Shown here: in pieces, positions 9,339 through 18,682 of the stretch
Numbering within the stretch: position 1 is the stretch's first letter
Layout: each line of letters begins with the position of its first letter
NCBI RefSeq assembly: GCF_002754935.1
Contig: NZ_CP018092.1
Location: 1,736,001-1,800,000 of the forward strand
Reading direction: 5' to 3'
Length of the DNA stretch: 64,000 nt
DNA from: Thermostichus lividus PCC 6715
GTDB taxonomy: Bacteria; Cyanobacteriota; Cyanobacteriia; Thermosynechococcales; Thermosynechococcaceae
The notes under the pieces: generated by a model
What the model was told of the DNA's origin: nothing
Database searches by the model: none
Seen by the model: only the letters and a program-made list of their open reading frames with translations
Translations under genes and position numbers: made by a program

Positions 9339-11273
9339 ATGAACACGGCCTTACCCCCTGCGTCTGAGTCTCCCCAAGACATTGCGATCGCTGCTGAAGC
9401 GCTACCCAATGGCAACGATGAGTTTCAGCCCTACGATCCGGAGGCGATCGCGGCTTATTATCGGCAACGCCCCTTGCTGGTGATCAGCCGTTGGGTGCAG
9501 ATTCTGTGGCCGGTGTTTTGGCTGCTATTCAATCGCTGGTGGGATAACCTCACAGGACAAGGGAAGAAAAATCAACATCGCCGGGCGATCGCCCTGCGAG
9601 ATACCCTAACCCGCCTCGGTCCGGCCTACATTAAAGTGGGGCAGGCACTGTCCACCCGCCCAGACCTGTTGCCTGCCGTTTACCTTGAAGAACTGACGAA
9701 ACTCCAAGATCAATTACCGGCGTTTCCCAATGAGGTTGCATTTCGCTTTATCGAGGAGGAACTCGGGGCACCCCCCCAGGAACTGTTTGCCGACCTGAGT
9801 GATCAGCCCATTGCGGCGGCATCCTTAGGGCAAGTTTATCGTGGTCGCCTCAAAAGTGGTGAAATAGTTGCCGTCAAAGTACAGCGCCCCGGCCTCGCTG
9901 AAAGTATTACCCTTGACATTTACATTTTGCGGGGAGTGGCCTACTGGGCTCAACGCCTCATCAAAGAAATTCGCAGCGATTTGGTGGCAATTTTAGATGA
10001 GTTTGCTAGTCGGCTGTTTGAGGAAATGGACTATACCCAAGAGGGGCGTAATGCCGAGCGCTTTGCCCGTCTCTACGGTCATCTACCCGATGTCTATATT
10101 CCAAAAATCTACTGGGACTATACCCGCCGCCGCGTCCTGACCATGGAATGGGTGACGGGGGTCAAGCTCAACCAGCCACAGCAAATTCAAGCCCAAGGGA
10201 TCGACCCCCGCTATATGGTGTATGTTGGGGTACAGTGTTCCCTGCGGCAATTGCTGGAGCACGGTTTCTTCCACGCAGACCCACACCCCGGCAACCTGCT
10301 GGCGATGCCCAATGGTAAACTCGCCTACCTTGACTTTGGCATGATGAGCGAGATTGAACCTGCCCAGCGCTACGGTTTACTGAATGCCATTGTTCATATT
10401 GTCAACCGCGAGTACGAAAGTCTTGCCTATGACTATGTGCGCTTAGGGTTTTTGGCGGAAGATACCAATCTAGAGCCAATTATTCCGGCGCTGGCGCTGG
10501 TCTTTGAGGATGCCCTAGGGGCAAGTGTGGCTGAGTTGAATATTCAGCGCATTTTTGATCGCCTTTCGGAAGTAATGTACGAGTATCCGTTTCAGGTGCC
10601 CGCTTACTATGCCTTAATTGTGCGATCGCTACTCACGATGGAAGGGATTGCCATGGGCGTGGACCCAAACTTCAAGGTGCTCAGTGCGGCCTATCCGTAC
10701 ATTGCCAAACGGCTCCTTACCGATTCAGCGCCGGAGTTGCGCACTAGCTTGGCAAACTTGCTGCTCAAGGATGGTCAATTCCGCTGGACCCGCCTTGAGA
10801 ATTTGCTGCGTAATGCTCGCGAAAGCCGTGACTACGATTTTAATGTGGTGTTCGAACAAGCCCTTGACTTTTTATTTTCTGAGCGGGGTGAGTTTTATCG
10901 CGATCGCCTTGCCGATGAAATTGTCAAGAGTTTGGATACTTGGGCACGGGTAACGGTGGGTCAGTTCAATGTGGCGCAGATGTTACCGCTGGTTACCCGC
11001 CCCATTCCCACCAGTAGCGCCCCAAGCATTATCAGCGAACCCAATGCCCTTGAGCATTTGCGGCGGATTTTTAGTATTTTGCAGGACACCCCCGGGTTTG
11101 ATGTGATGAAGATTATTCCTGCGATTCTGAAAATTATCCTCCGCCCAGAATTGCAGCAGATGGGACAGCGAATTGTCAATGGTCTCCTCCAACGGGCGAT
11201 CGCCCGCTTTGTCCGGGAAGTCTTTTTAGCAGATACAAAACCTCAACTGCAATCCACAGGGGCAACCAACTGA
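9339..11273 (+). CDS. ABC1/UbiB-family atypical kinase
   Basis: A protein-kinase-like ATPase of the ADCK/UbiB family, about 644 residues; cyanobacterial members are linked to quinone and tocopherol metabolism and membrane stress. Family marks are present in order: the KxGQ motif (KVGQALSTRPDLLP), the alanine-rich loop (AAASLGQVYRG), the lysine strand (VAVKVQRPG), EMDYTQEGRNAERF, the catalytic loop HADPHPGNL and the DFG-like YLDFGMM. A C-terminal extension of about 250 residues follows. The start at 9339 (MNTALPPASES) is preferred over an upstream in-frame ATG at 9213 because the extra 42 residues look non-coding and would cross both palindromes. Confidence 0.85.
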   Translation: MNTALPPASESPQDIAIAAEALPNGNDEFQPYDPEAIAAYYRQRPLLVISRWVQILWPVFWLLFNRWWDNLTGQGKKNQHRRAIALRDTLTRLGPAYIKVGQALSTRPDLLPAVYLEELTKLQDQLPAFPNEVAFRFIEEELGAPPQELFADLSDQPIAAASLGQVYRGRLKSGEIVAVKVQRPGLAESITLDIYILRGVAYWAQRLIKEIRSDLVAILDEFASRLFEEMDYTQEGRNAERFARLYGHLPDVYIPKIYWDYTRRRVLTMEWVTGVKLNQPQQIQAQGIDPRYMVYVGVQCSLRQLLEHGFFHADPHPGNLLAMPNGKLAYLDFGMMSEIEPAQRYGLLNAIVHIVNREYESLAYDYVRLGFLAEDTNLEPIIPALALVFEDALGASVAELNIQRIFDRLSEVMYEYPFQVPAYYALIVRSLLTMEGIAMGVDPNFKVLSAAYPYIAKRLLTDSAPELRTSLANLLLKDGQFRWTRLENLLRNARESRDYDFNVVFEQALDFLFSERGEFYRDRLADEIVKSLDTWARVTVGQFNVAQMLPLVTRPIPTSSAPSIISEPNALEHLRRIFSILQDTPGFDVMKIIPAILKIILRPELQQMGQRIVNGLLQRAIARFVREVFLADTKPQLQSTGATN

Positions 11274-11366
11274 CCTTCTCCCCGCCCACGGGGGGGCTTG
11301 GAGATGTCCCGATGAACCCACCTCACGCCAGAATTCACCAAAGAATCTAAGCGACACGCTGGTGCC

Positions 11367-11657
11367 GTGCTGAGGCTACGGTGGCTTGGCTATAGTCTGC
11401 CATTGGTGTGGAGCCTAGGGGGGAATCGCCCAACCGGCTGCCCCGACCTGCTCTGCATCAGAGCTTCTCAGTGCCCCTCACTATCGTGGAGATACCCTTG
11501 AGCTAGAAGAAGAGCGCCTTTACAATCTCATCATGGCCTACCGCCAACAGCACAGTCTTTCTCCATTTCCCTCTCGCCCTCGCTGAACCTAGTCGCTATC
11601 CAGCAACACCAAGCCTTTGGGCAGCTTGAGCACAATTGTTGGGAAGCGATAGGGTAA
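11367..11657 (+). pseudogene. decayed CAP (SCP/PR1)-domain exported protein
   Basis: No intact gene fills 11274-11682, but three frames read together resemble the start of an exported CAP-domain protein. A GTG-started hydrophobic leader (VLRLRWLGYSLPLVW) leads into GIAQPAAPTC after a six-G run near 11420. Then come LELEEERLYNLIMAYRQQHSLSP, the typical first helix of CAP domains, and LSPSLNLVAIQQHQAFGQ in a third frame, ending at a TAA. At least two frame changes and loss of the catalytic half make this a relic. The identification rests on a short motif. Confidence 0.4.
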
Positions 11658-11682
11658 TACCAGTTGGGGTTGAAGCAGTGCT

Positions 11683-13317
11683 ATGGGCATTTTGGTGTAT
11701 CACGATGATGAGACGACAGCAGCCACACTTGTTACCATGCTGAGTGCATCAGAGCAGCGGGTTGATGTAGTTGCCCGAGCCGATGACCTCTGGGGGATAT
11801 TGGCCAGTAGCCGCTACGAGTTGCTGATTGTAGATGACGCACACCTAGAGACAACGGTGGAGCGTTTTTGTCAGCAGGTGCGCAGCCATGGCTTTCAGGA
11901 GCCAATTTTGGTATTGACCCGCAGCGAAGTTCCAAGGCAGCCAGACGATCAAGTCATTTACTACCGTTATCCCTGTAGTCAAAGTTCCCTAGTTCAGGTG
12001 GTCAAGCCTCTTCTGAGCGCGATCGCCACCTCTAGGCTAAAAACCAATCATGACTCTGGTCTGCCCTTGGTGCTGCACATTGATAACGATGCCGCCTTAG
12101 TACATTCCCTAGAACGCCATGCCGCCGATGCTGGGTTTCGTTATGTAGCCATTGATAGTTGGCCCTTAGTCAAAGCCTACGTTGAAGACTTTGCCCCCAA
12201 TGTCGTGATTCTCAATCCAGAAGTGGTTCCCGACGAGGCCACAAGCCGCGAGTTTTTACAAGAGTTACGCCAGCATCGTCCGCCAATTCCTGTGTTGGTC
12301 TTCACGGCCCACGACACATGGCGCGATCGCCTTGCCGCCATTCGCTTGGGGTCGCGGATTACCCTCAACAAGCCTGTGGATATGGAGCGACTGCTGCAAA
12401 CCCTCGAACAACTGTTGCAGCCGCAGGAGGTGACATCCGCCAGTATTCTAACGGTGGATGATGATCCGGTCACCTTAGCCATTCTCAAGCGGCTCCTTGA
12501 GCCGTGGGGGATGAGTGTCACGTCCCTACAAGATCCAGATCAATTCTGGGATGTTTTGGAAGCCACCCATCCAGAATTAGTGATTCTCGATGTGCAAATG
12601 CCCGGCATCAATGGCATTGAACTGTGCCAAGTTGTACGCAATGACCCCCGCTGGAGTCGTCTACCAATTTTGTTTCTCACCGCAACCACCGATCCGGCAC
12701 TTGTGAACCAACTCTTTGCCGCTGGTGCCGATGATTTTGTGAATAAGCCGATTGTCGGGCCAGAGCTAATGACACGCATTATCAACCGCCTTGAGCGTAC
12801 ACGGCTCCTCAAGCGGTTGGCGGAGGTGGATCCGCTCACTGGGGTGTGCAACCGTCGCAAGGCCACCGAGGATATTGAACGCTTTTTGCAGTTGGCAGAT
12901 CGGCAGCAGCAACCGCTGTGTCTCGCAGTTTTAGACTTAGACTACTTCAAACGTATTAACGATACCTACGGCCATGATCTGGGGGACCAGGTCTTGGTGA
13001 CGACAGCGCGCATTCTGCGGCAATCCTTACGCATGGAGGATGTAGTGGCTCGTTGGGGTGGAGAAGAGTTTTTAGTAGCTTTGTACGGAATTTCCCTAGA
13101 GGTAGCAGAACAGCGATTGGGGATGTGCTTACAGCGTCTGCGCAGCCATACCTTCCCTGTGTCGGATCAAGAGGGGTTCCAGGTCAGCTTTAGTGCAGGG
13201 GTGAGCCAATATCCCAACCATGGTGCCACTCTCCTAGAACTGGTGAAAGCAGCAGATGAGGCACTTTATAAAGCCAAGGCCGCAGGCCGCTGTCAGATTG
13301 CCACGGCAATGATCTAA
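11683..13317 (+). CDS. triple receiver-GGDEF response regulator (diguanylate cyclase)
   Basis: A 544-residue soluble protein predicted to make cyclic di-GMP. Domains in order: receiver 1 (residues 1-115, possible acceptor D51/D52), receiver 2 (about 128-245, asparagine N178 replaces the acceptor aspartate in VVILNPE), receiver 3 (about 253-370, canonical ILDVQMPG with D303 and the conserved K in NKP), and a GGDEF domain with an intact active-site GGEEF at residues 459-463 after the LDLDYFKRINDTYGH pattern. Output is probably gated by phosphorylation of receiver 3, with the first two acting in dimerisation or partner binding. No histidine kinase is adjacent. The start follows the decayed CAP gene by 25 bp. 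Confidence 0.9.
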   Translation: MGILVYHDDETTAATLVTMLSASEQRVDVVARADDLWGILASSRYELLIVDDAHLETTVERFCQQVRSHGFQEPILVLTRSEVPRQPDDQVIYYRYPCSQSSLVQVVKPLLSAIATSRLKTNHDSGLPLVLHIDNDAALVHSLERHAADAGFRYVAIDSWPLVKAYVEDFAPNVVILNPEVVPDEATSREFLQELRQHRPPIPVLVFTAHDTWRDRLAAIRLGSRITLNKPVDMERLLQTLEQLLQPQEVTSASILTVDDDPVTLAILKRLLEPWGMSVTSLQDPDQFWDVLEATHPELVILDVQMPGINGIELCQVVRNDPRWSRLPILFLTATTDPALVNQLFAAGADDFVNKPIVGPELMTRIINRLERTRLLKRLAEVDPLTGVCNRRKATEDIERFLQLADRQQQPLCLAVLDLDYFKRINDTYGHDLGDQVLVTTARILRQSLRMEDVVARWGGEEFLVALYGISLEVAEQRLGMCLQRLRSHTFPVSDQEGFQVSFSAGVSQYPNHGATLLELVKAADEALYKAKAAGRCQIATAMI

Positions 13318-13432
13318 ATAGATTAATGACACCTGAATTGCTCCCTTCGGTTGCGCATCGCTATCGGCACGCTATGCGAAGACCACCACGGATTTTTGCT
13401 AGTGGTACTATTGCTGATGCTCTGCTAGGACT

Positions 13433-13831
13433 CTAACCGCCGCTTTTGTGCCTCTTGATCGTTGGCTTTGGCACGGCGGAGCGTCTTTTCTTTAATGTCA
13501 ACCCATGCTTTTTTAGAAAATTATGTATCGTGACTGTACTGACATTAATCCCTAGCTGCTCGCTGATCATGTCTCGGTACTGCCATAGGCACTTGTCTGG
13601 ATAGGCTACAATAATCTCCATCACCTTGCTGTAGTTTTGATCTAGAATGCCAATTCGTTTTGTCCCCACTTTCTTAGGGGTTAAGTCCTGTGTCTCTTGA
13701 TACTGCCGAACCCATCGATGTACGGTTCTCTTGGTCACCATGAACCGCTCTGCTACCTGCCGGATGGAGGTTCCGCCCGCTTGATAGGCCGCCACAACCC
13801 TGCGCCGTAAATCTAAGGAGTGGGTTGGCAT
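13433..13831 (-). mobile_element. IS630-family transposase orfA fragment
   Basis: A 132-codon reading frame with the helix-turn-helix N-terminal domain of IS630-type transposases (HSLDLRRRVVAAYQAGGTSIRQVAERF, KRTVHRWVRQYQ). An AGGAG ribosome site precedes the ATG at 13831. At TTA-AAG-AAA-AGA a -1 shift would continue as KKKTLRRAKANDQEAQKRRLES, the natural junction to the catalytic half, but a stop follows within about 20 codons and no DDE domain is present downstream. The element is therefore truncated and cannot move on its own. I found no convincing terminal inverted repeats; the gap 13832-13995 holds only a short AGCTTA-A-TAAGCT palindrome. Confidence 0.7.
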
Positions 13832-13995
13832 ATGCTACTCTCCTGACCTTTGAGTACTTTATTTCCTATATTAGCTTAATAAGCTTTAACTAATGAGGGG
13901 TTCGGAGAGCGATACGTCCCGCGCTGTACCCGTAGGGTCAGTGTCGGGGGGATGTCACAAACTTGGATTAAGGTGTCCGTTCTAGAACTACCCCT

Positions 13996-14952
13996 ATGAC
14001 ACACTGGTTGAGTACCTACGGCTTTTTAATTGTGTCCATGACTCTGGGGGCATTACTAGCGTTGTCGCTCTACTTGCCCTTCATGAGTGGTCAGCTCTCC
14101 CTTGCTAGTCCTGGGTTTTATGCCATTGGTGGCTATATTGCGGCAATTCTCTCAACTCGGGTTTTCTCAGCGGTGACACCCTACCCTCTGTGGTGTATGG
14201 CGGTGGAACTGGTTTTGGCGGTGGTATGTTGTGGCCTATTGGGCTGGGGAATTGGCGTGCCCGTGCTGCGGCTGCGGGGAATCTACTTTGCCATTGCTAC
14301 GATCGCCTTGGTGGAAGTGCTGCGGGTCTTGGCCTTGAATCTAGAGATTACAGGGGGGGCGATCGGTATTTTTGGGGTGCCGCAGCCGTTTCGCGAACCC
14401 TTGGGATACCTGTGGTTGACGTTGCCCTTGTTAGTGGTGGTGGCGATCGCCATTGGCCGCCTTGAGCACAGCCGGCCGGGGCAAGCGATGCAGGCGATTC
14501 GTGCCGATGAGCTAGTGGCCACCACCCTTGGCATTGATGCAACTCGCTACAAAGTGTTGGGGTTTACCCTTGGCGCGATGCTAGCGGGGGTGGCAGGGGT
14601 TTTAAGTGCCCATTTACTGAATACGTGGAACCCGCGCCAAGGGACGTTCGACACGGGGATTATTGCCCTGACCGCGGTGTTAATTGGCGGCAATCGTACC
14701 TTTGTTGGGGCGGTGGTTGGCGGTATGGTCTTTACTGCCCTCCCTGAATTGCTGCGTGGTTTGGCGGATCAACCCGAACTGCCAACGGCGATTGCAGCCT
14801 TTTTACGCGATGGGCGGATGATTCTCTACGGTGGGTTGATTGTGCTGGGCACCTGCTTTTTTCCACAGGGGGTGTGTCAACCGCCCCGTTGGCGGCAACT
14901 TCAATCTCGGTTGAGGGTCTGGCGGCACATCCGAAAGGATTTGTTACACTGA
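13996..14952 (+). CDS. branched-chain amino acid/urea-type ABC permease (LivM/UrtC family)
   Basis: A 318-residue integral membrane permease of the LivM family with about eight to nine hydrophobic helices. The family signature is in the middle: GQLSLASPGFYAIGGYIAAIL, LRLRGIYFAIATIALVEVLR, and ELVATTLGIDATRYKVLGFTLGAMLAGVAG. It would form one of the two inner-membrane subunits of a hydrophobic amino acid (or urea) importer. No livH, ATPase or binding-protein gene adjoins it, so its partners are elsewhere, as is common for cyanobacterial Nat systems. It follows the IS630 fragment and precedes the RsbW-like gene by 6 bp. Confidence 0.8.
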   Translation: MTHWLSTYGFLIVSMTLGALLALSLYLPFMSGQLSLASPGFYAIGGYIAAILSTRVFSAVTPYPLWCMAVELVLAVVCCGLLGWGIGVPVLRLRGIYFAIATIALVEVLRVLALNLEITGGAIGIFGVPQPFREPLGYLWLTLPLLVVVAIAIGRLEHSRPGQAMQAIRADELVATTLGIDATRYKVLGFTLGAMLAGVAGVLSAHLLNTWNPRQGTFDTGIIALTAVLIGGNRTFVGAVVGGMVFTALPELLRGLADQPELPTAIAAFLRDGRMILYGGLIVLGTCFFPQGVCQPPRWRQLQSRLRVWRHIRKDLLH

Positions 14953-14958
14953 ATCCCT

Positions 14959-15381
14959 ATGGTTGTTTCCTTAACCCTCAGTAGCGACTTGAACGAGCTT
15001 GAGGCACTGCTAGAGTGGTTCAACCGCTATCAACCACCGCTATTTCCCCTTGAAGAATGGCTAAAGCTCGAGCTAGCCTTGGCCGAGGGGTTTACCAATG
15101 CTGTGCGCCATGCCCACCGCGATCGCCCCAAGGAAACCCCGATTCGAGTCGAGTTATCCCTAACCCAGACAATGATTGAGCTGCGCATCTGGGATCAGGG
15201 GCAGGGCTTTGATTTGATGACACATTTGCAACAGTTGCCCGCCCAAATTGCTGTGGATGCCGAAGGCGGACGTGGTTTGCGCCTATTAGCCACCATCGTG
15301 GATGAGCTAAGCTATAGGCCCAGTGAAACGGGCGGGAATTGTTTAACCTTGCGAAAACGGGTTGCTCACCTAGCCCATTAG
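14959..15381 (+). CDS. RsbW-like anti-sigma/anti-anti-sigma kinase (HATPase_c)
   Basis: A 140-residue GHKL ATPase of the switch-kinase type that phosphorylates STAS-domain antagonists or binds a sigma factor. The N box ELALAEGFTNAVRHAH, the G1 box DQGQGFD and the G2 box GGRGLRLL are in order. There is no sensor or transmembrane region. It begins 6 bp after the permease gene, so they may share a transcript. The next gene downstream encodes a PP2C phosphatase, and phosphatase plus switch kinase is the classic partner-switching pair, although this phosphatase is of the PrpC rather than the RsbU type. No STAS protein is in the window. Confidence 0.75.
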   Translation: MVVSLTLSSDLNELEALLEWFNRYQPPLFPLEEWLKLELALAEGFTNAVRHAHRDRPKETPIRVELSLTQTMIELRIWDQGQGFDLMTHLQQLPAQIAVDAEGGRGLRLLATIVDELSYRPSETGGNCLTLRKRVAHLAH

Positions 15382-15498
15382 CCTAGATTTCTATTGGATT
15401 GAACGTGGCTAGGACGTAAGGGCTACCATAGAGACTAGAGCAGTTGTGCCGATAATCGCTTCCTTCAGACATCCGCTGTTTTTAGGCCGCAAATTTCC

Positions 15499-17387
15499 AT
15501 GAACCAGCCCCTAGTCACTCTTACCTGTCCCGAGTGTGGCACGGCGAACCCCATTACTAATCAAGAGTGTAGTCATTGCCATGTCCCTCTTCTGAAGCGT
15601 TATCTGTGGGCGATTGGCTCTAGTTTAGATGGTTATAAGATCGGGGCTATTGTTGGCGATCGCTATCTGGTGCAGGGCAAACACCTACTGCTAGACCTCT
15701 TCCCCGGTGAGCCTGCCCCTGGTATCGATAACACCGTGCAACTATATCGCCCCTATCTGAAACTTTTTCCCAAACGTCCCCACGTCCCCGAACTATTTGG
15801 GGCACTGTCGCTAGGGGCAGGGGAATTGCTGCTGCTTGAGCACGCTCCCGTCAGTTGCATCGACATTAACGGTGCCCAAAGCACCCCGGCTTAACCCATG
15901 CTGCCCCGCTGACGAGCATTTGGCAACAGGCTGGTCTCGTGCGGCGATTGAGTTGGTTATGGCAAATTATTTCCCTGTGGCCTGCCCTCATAGAAGAGAA
16001 TGTGGCAGTTACACTTCTGAACCCCCAACTGTTGCGGGCAGAAGGCTCTTTAGTGCGGCTGCTGCAACTACAGGTTGGGGCCGATCCAACCTTGGCAATG
16101 CTGGGAGCCTTTTGGCAAAAGCACTTTGGCTTTGCAGATCGAGACGACAACTTTGACCAAGCATTTCAGACGCTGTGTGAGCAAATGCAGCACAGTCAGG
16201 ACGTAACCGCAGAATCGGTACGCTCAACCATTGAAGCACTGTTTCAGCAGGCTCTGAGCCATCTAGACTATCAATACCACTATGATATTGTTACCCGCTC
16301 TGATCAAGGCCCAAGCCGGAGCCGAAATGAAGATAGCTGCTACCCGCCTCACGGTACCACCCTCAACCATGCGTCGCGGATGTTAGCCTTGGTCTGTGAT
16401 GGGGTAGGGGGGCACGAAGGGGGAGACGTGGCCTCTGGTTTGGCCATTTCAATTTTAGTGGAGGCTCTGGAGCCACTCAACCTCCTCGACACGAATCCAG
16501 AAGAGGTGCAGCAGGCTATTCAAAACGCCATTCATCGCACGAACGATGCCATCAGTGCGCGTAACGATTCTGAACATCGCCACGAACGGCAACGGATGGG
16601 AACGACCCTTGTGGGCACCCTCATTGAGCACGCCAATCTTTACCTTGCCCACATTGGCGATAGTCGTGCCTACTGGATTAATCGTTGGGGCTGCTATCAG
16701 CTGACCCTCGATGACGATGTGGCAAGCCGCGATGTCCGCTTGGGGATGAGTACCTACCATCAGGCTCTTGAGCATCCCTACGGCGGCTCCCTTGTGCAAG
16801 CTCTTGGGATGGCACCGTCTCACCATCTTTACCCCACGGTGGAGCGCTTTTTGCTGGATGAAGAGGGGATCCTGCTCCTGTGCTCCGATGGCCTAAGTGA
16901 CTTTAATCGGGTAGAAACCTATTGGCGTCGGTATCTCCTGCCGGTGCTCAAAGGAGACATCAGCCTTGAGGTGGCGGGCGATCGCCTCATTGAACTAGCC
17001 AACAGTGCCAATGGCCACGACAATGTCACCGTTGCCCTCATCCACTGCCACGTTAGCACCGCCCACGGTGCCATTGAGCCGGACTACAGCAGGATGGTCT
17101 GTAGCGACGAACTGCCAGAGGTAACAGATGTCACCATGACCTATACCCCCCCCGAAAACCACAGCGACGACTTGGCGGTAACGGTCTCCTCGGTCGGTGA
17201 AACCTTGCTTCCCCCGCTGACGGCTTCCCCTGTCCGTCGGACAACAGCAACACGGCAACAGTGGCCGTTACTGCTGGTGCTGGTGGGTCTAATTGCCGCA
17301 GGGTTATCACTGCTGGCGGTCTTAAGTCTTAAACGCCCCCAGATGATGGATGTGAACCCCTCCCCTACACCAGTATTGGCCGATTGA
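15499..17387 (+). CDS. zinc-ribbon / PP2C Ser-Thr phosphatase (frameshifted as sequenced)
   Basis: Restored length is about 629 residues. A CxxC-x10-CxxC zinc ribbon (C10, C13, C24, C27) opens the protein. About 200 residues follow that look like a degraded kinase-type lobe (GDRYLVQGKHLLLDLFPGE, ELLLLEHAPVS). Then comes a full PP2C domain (about 262-510): SRNEDSCYP, VCDGVGGHEGG, MGTTLVG, IGDSRAYW, LLCSDGLSDF, GHDNVTVAL. A single transmembrane helix (LLLVLVGLIAAGLSLLAVL) lies close to the C-terminus. The frame breaks at the four-C run 15884-15887; one more C continues STPGLTHAAPLTSIWQQ. The role is presumably protein dephosphorylation at a membrane. Queuosine gene queA follows by 28 bp. Confidence 0.82.
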
Positions 17388-17415
17388 CAGTTCTCCTGTG
17401 CTGACTGAGGTTTTG

Positions 17416-18477
17416 ATGAGCCTGACTGACTTTTCCCTAGATGCTTACGATTACTATTTGCCCCCAGAGCGTATTGCGCAGCAGCCTGCCACGCCTCGCG
17501 ATCACGCTCGTCTGCTGGTGGTGGATCGGGAGACCGCACGCGATCACTGGTTTTACGAACTGCCGCAACTATTGCAACCGCAGGATTTGTTGGTGCTGAA
17601 TGATACTCAGGTCATTCCGGCGCGGCTGATGGGGCACAAGGTGGGGGAGCCCGGCCGCAGTGTTGAGGTCTTTTTACTCGAAGAACTCAGCGATCGCCAG
17701 TGGTTGGCACTGGTCAAACCTGGCCGCAAACTTCGCCCCGGAGCAGTGATTCAACTGGGGTCATTACAGGCCACCGTACAGGCGATCGATCCTGCCACCC
17801 GCGGGCGAGTCATTGAATTTGATCTACCGCCGGGCGATCGCCTCTGGCCTTACCTCGATGAAGTGGGAGACATTCCCCTGCCCCCCTATATCCAAACCCC
17901 CATCCAAGATGCCCAACAGTACCAAACCGTCTATGCCCAACGTCCGGGGGCAGTAGCAGCCCCCACCGCAGGACTGCACTTCACCCCAGACCTCCTGAGC
18001 AAATTAGCCTATTGTGGCATTGACCACTGCTTTATTACCCTCCATGTTGGCATTGGCACCTTCCGCCCCGTAGAGGTCAACGACATTCGCCAGCACCGCC
18101 TCCACCACGAGTGGATTGAGGTGTCTGCGGCCACCGTTGCCAAAATTAAGGCGGTGCAGCGGGCGGGCGGACGCATTATTGCGGTGGGTACCACCGTGAT
18201 TCGCTCCCTAGAGACCGCAGCTCAGTCCGGTGAACTTCAGCCCTTTCGGGGAAAAAGTGACCTCTATATCTACTCGGGCTATCAGCCAAAAATTGTTGAG
18301 GGCTTCATTACCAACTTTCATCTGCCGCGCTCTAGCTTAATGATGCTCGTTAGTGCCTTCATTGGGCGCGATCGCCTCTTGCAGCTTTATGACTACGCCA
18401 TTGCCCAAGCCTATCGCTTTTACTCCTTTGGCGATGCCATGCTGATTTTACCGACTGCTTGGCAGAGTTCCGCGTGA
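17416..18477 (+). CDS. queA: S-adenosylmethionine:tRNA ribosyltransferase-isomerase
   Basis: Transfers and isomerises the ribose of SAM onto preQ1 in tRNA to give epoxyqueuosine. About 353 residues with characteristic segments: YYLPPERIAQQPATPRDHARLL, LVLNDTQVIPARL, LVKPGRKLRPG, APTAGLHFTP, TLHVGIGTFRPV, and TNFHLPRSSLMMLVSAF. The start at 17416 (MSLTDFSLDAYDYYLP) matches the family; an in-frame upstream start would add six residues. It stands alone on its transcript, or at the end of the phosphatase transcript. No other queuosine gene is nearby. Confidence 0.93.
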   Translation: MSLTDFSLDAYDYYLPPERIAQQPATPRDHARLLVVDRETARDHWFYELPQLLQPQDLLVLNDTQVIPARLMGHKVGEPGRSVEVFLLEELSDRQWLALVKPGRKLRPGAVIQLGSLQATVQAIDPATRGRVIEFDLPPGDRLWPYLDEVGDIPLPPYIQTPIQDAQQYQTVYAQRPGAVAAPTAGLHFTPDLLSKLAYCGIDHCFITLHVGIGTFRPVEVNDIRQHRLHHEWIEVSAATVAKIKAVQRAGGRIIAVGTTVIRSLETAAQSGELQPFRGKSDLYIYSGYQPKIVEGFITNFHLPRSSLMMLVSAFIGRDRLLQLYDYAIAQAYRFYSFGDAMLILPTAWQSSA

Positions 18478-18505
18478 GTGTGCTATCCTAAGGGCAGTTG
18501 TTTTG

Positions 18506-18519
18506 GAACGGTACCGTTC
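18506..18519. promoter_or_regulatory. 14-bp perfect palindrome GAACGGTACCGTTC
   Basis: Perfect inverted repeat 28 bp after the queA stop, at the head of a 424-bp stretch without an established gene. It could be an operator for a small transcript that ends at the hairpin at 18683-18720. No factor is known to me for this sequence. Confidence 0.3.
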
Positions 18520-18540
18520 AGGGAGATGGAGGTGATGCCC

Positions 18541-18594
18541 ATGGCAGATAGTAGTAAACGCTTGGGTCGTCGTTTCGGAGTACAGGGGCTGTAG
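18541..18594 (+). CDS. possible 17-residue leader-type ORF
   Basis: ATG-started ORF MADSSKRLGRRFGVQGL, with a good GGAGG eight bases upstream and a stop at 18592. Nothing in it is recognised. It lies between the 14-bp palindrome and a strong terminator-like hairpin, so it may be a short peptide gene, part of a regulatory RNA, or chance. Low confidence. Confidence 0.22.
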   Translation: MADSSKRLGRRFGVQGL

Positions 18595-18682
18595 CCTAGG
18601 ATTGTTCTCCACTAACACTGCGGATCAACATCTGTTAAGGTGTGAGTTATCCTAGCAGTCTTATCCAAACATGACCACCAGA

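Noticed and set aside
11274-11310. A GC-rich hairpin after the UbiB-type gene (CCCCGCCC / GGGGGGC) as a terminator
   Set aside because: The pairing is imperfect and there is no T run after it, so it is not listed as a terminator.
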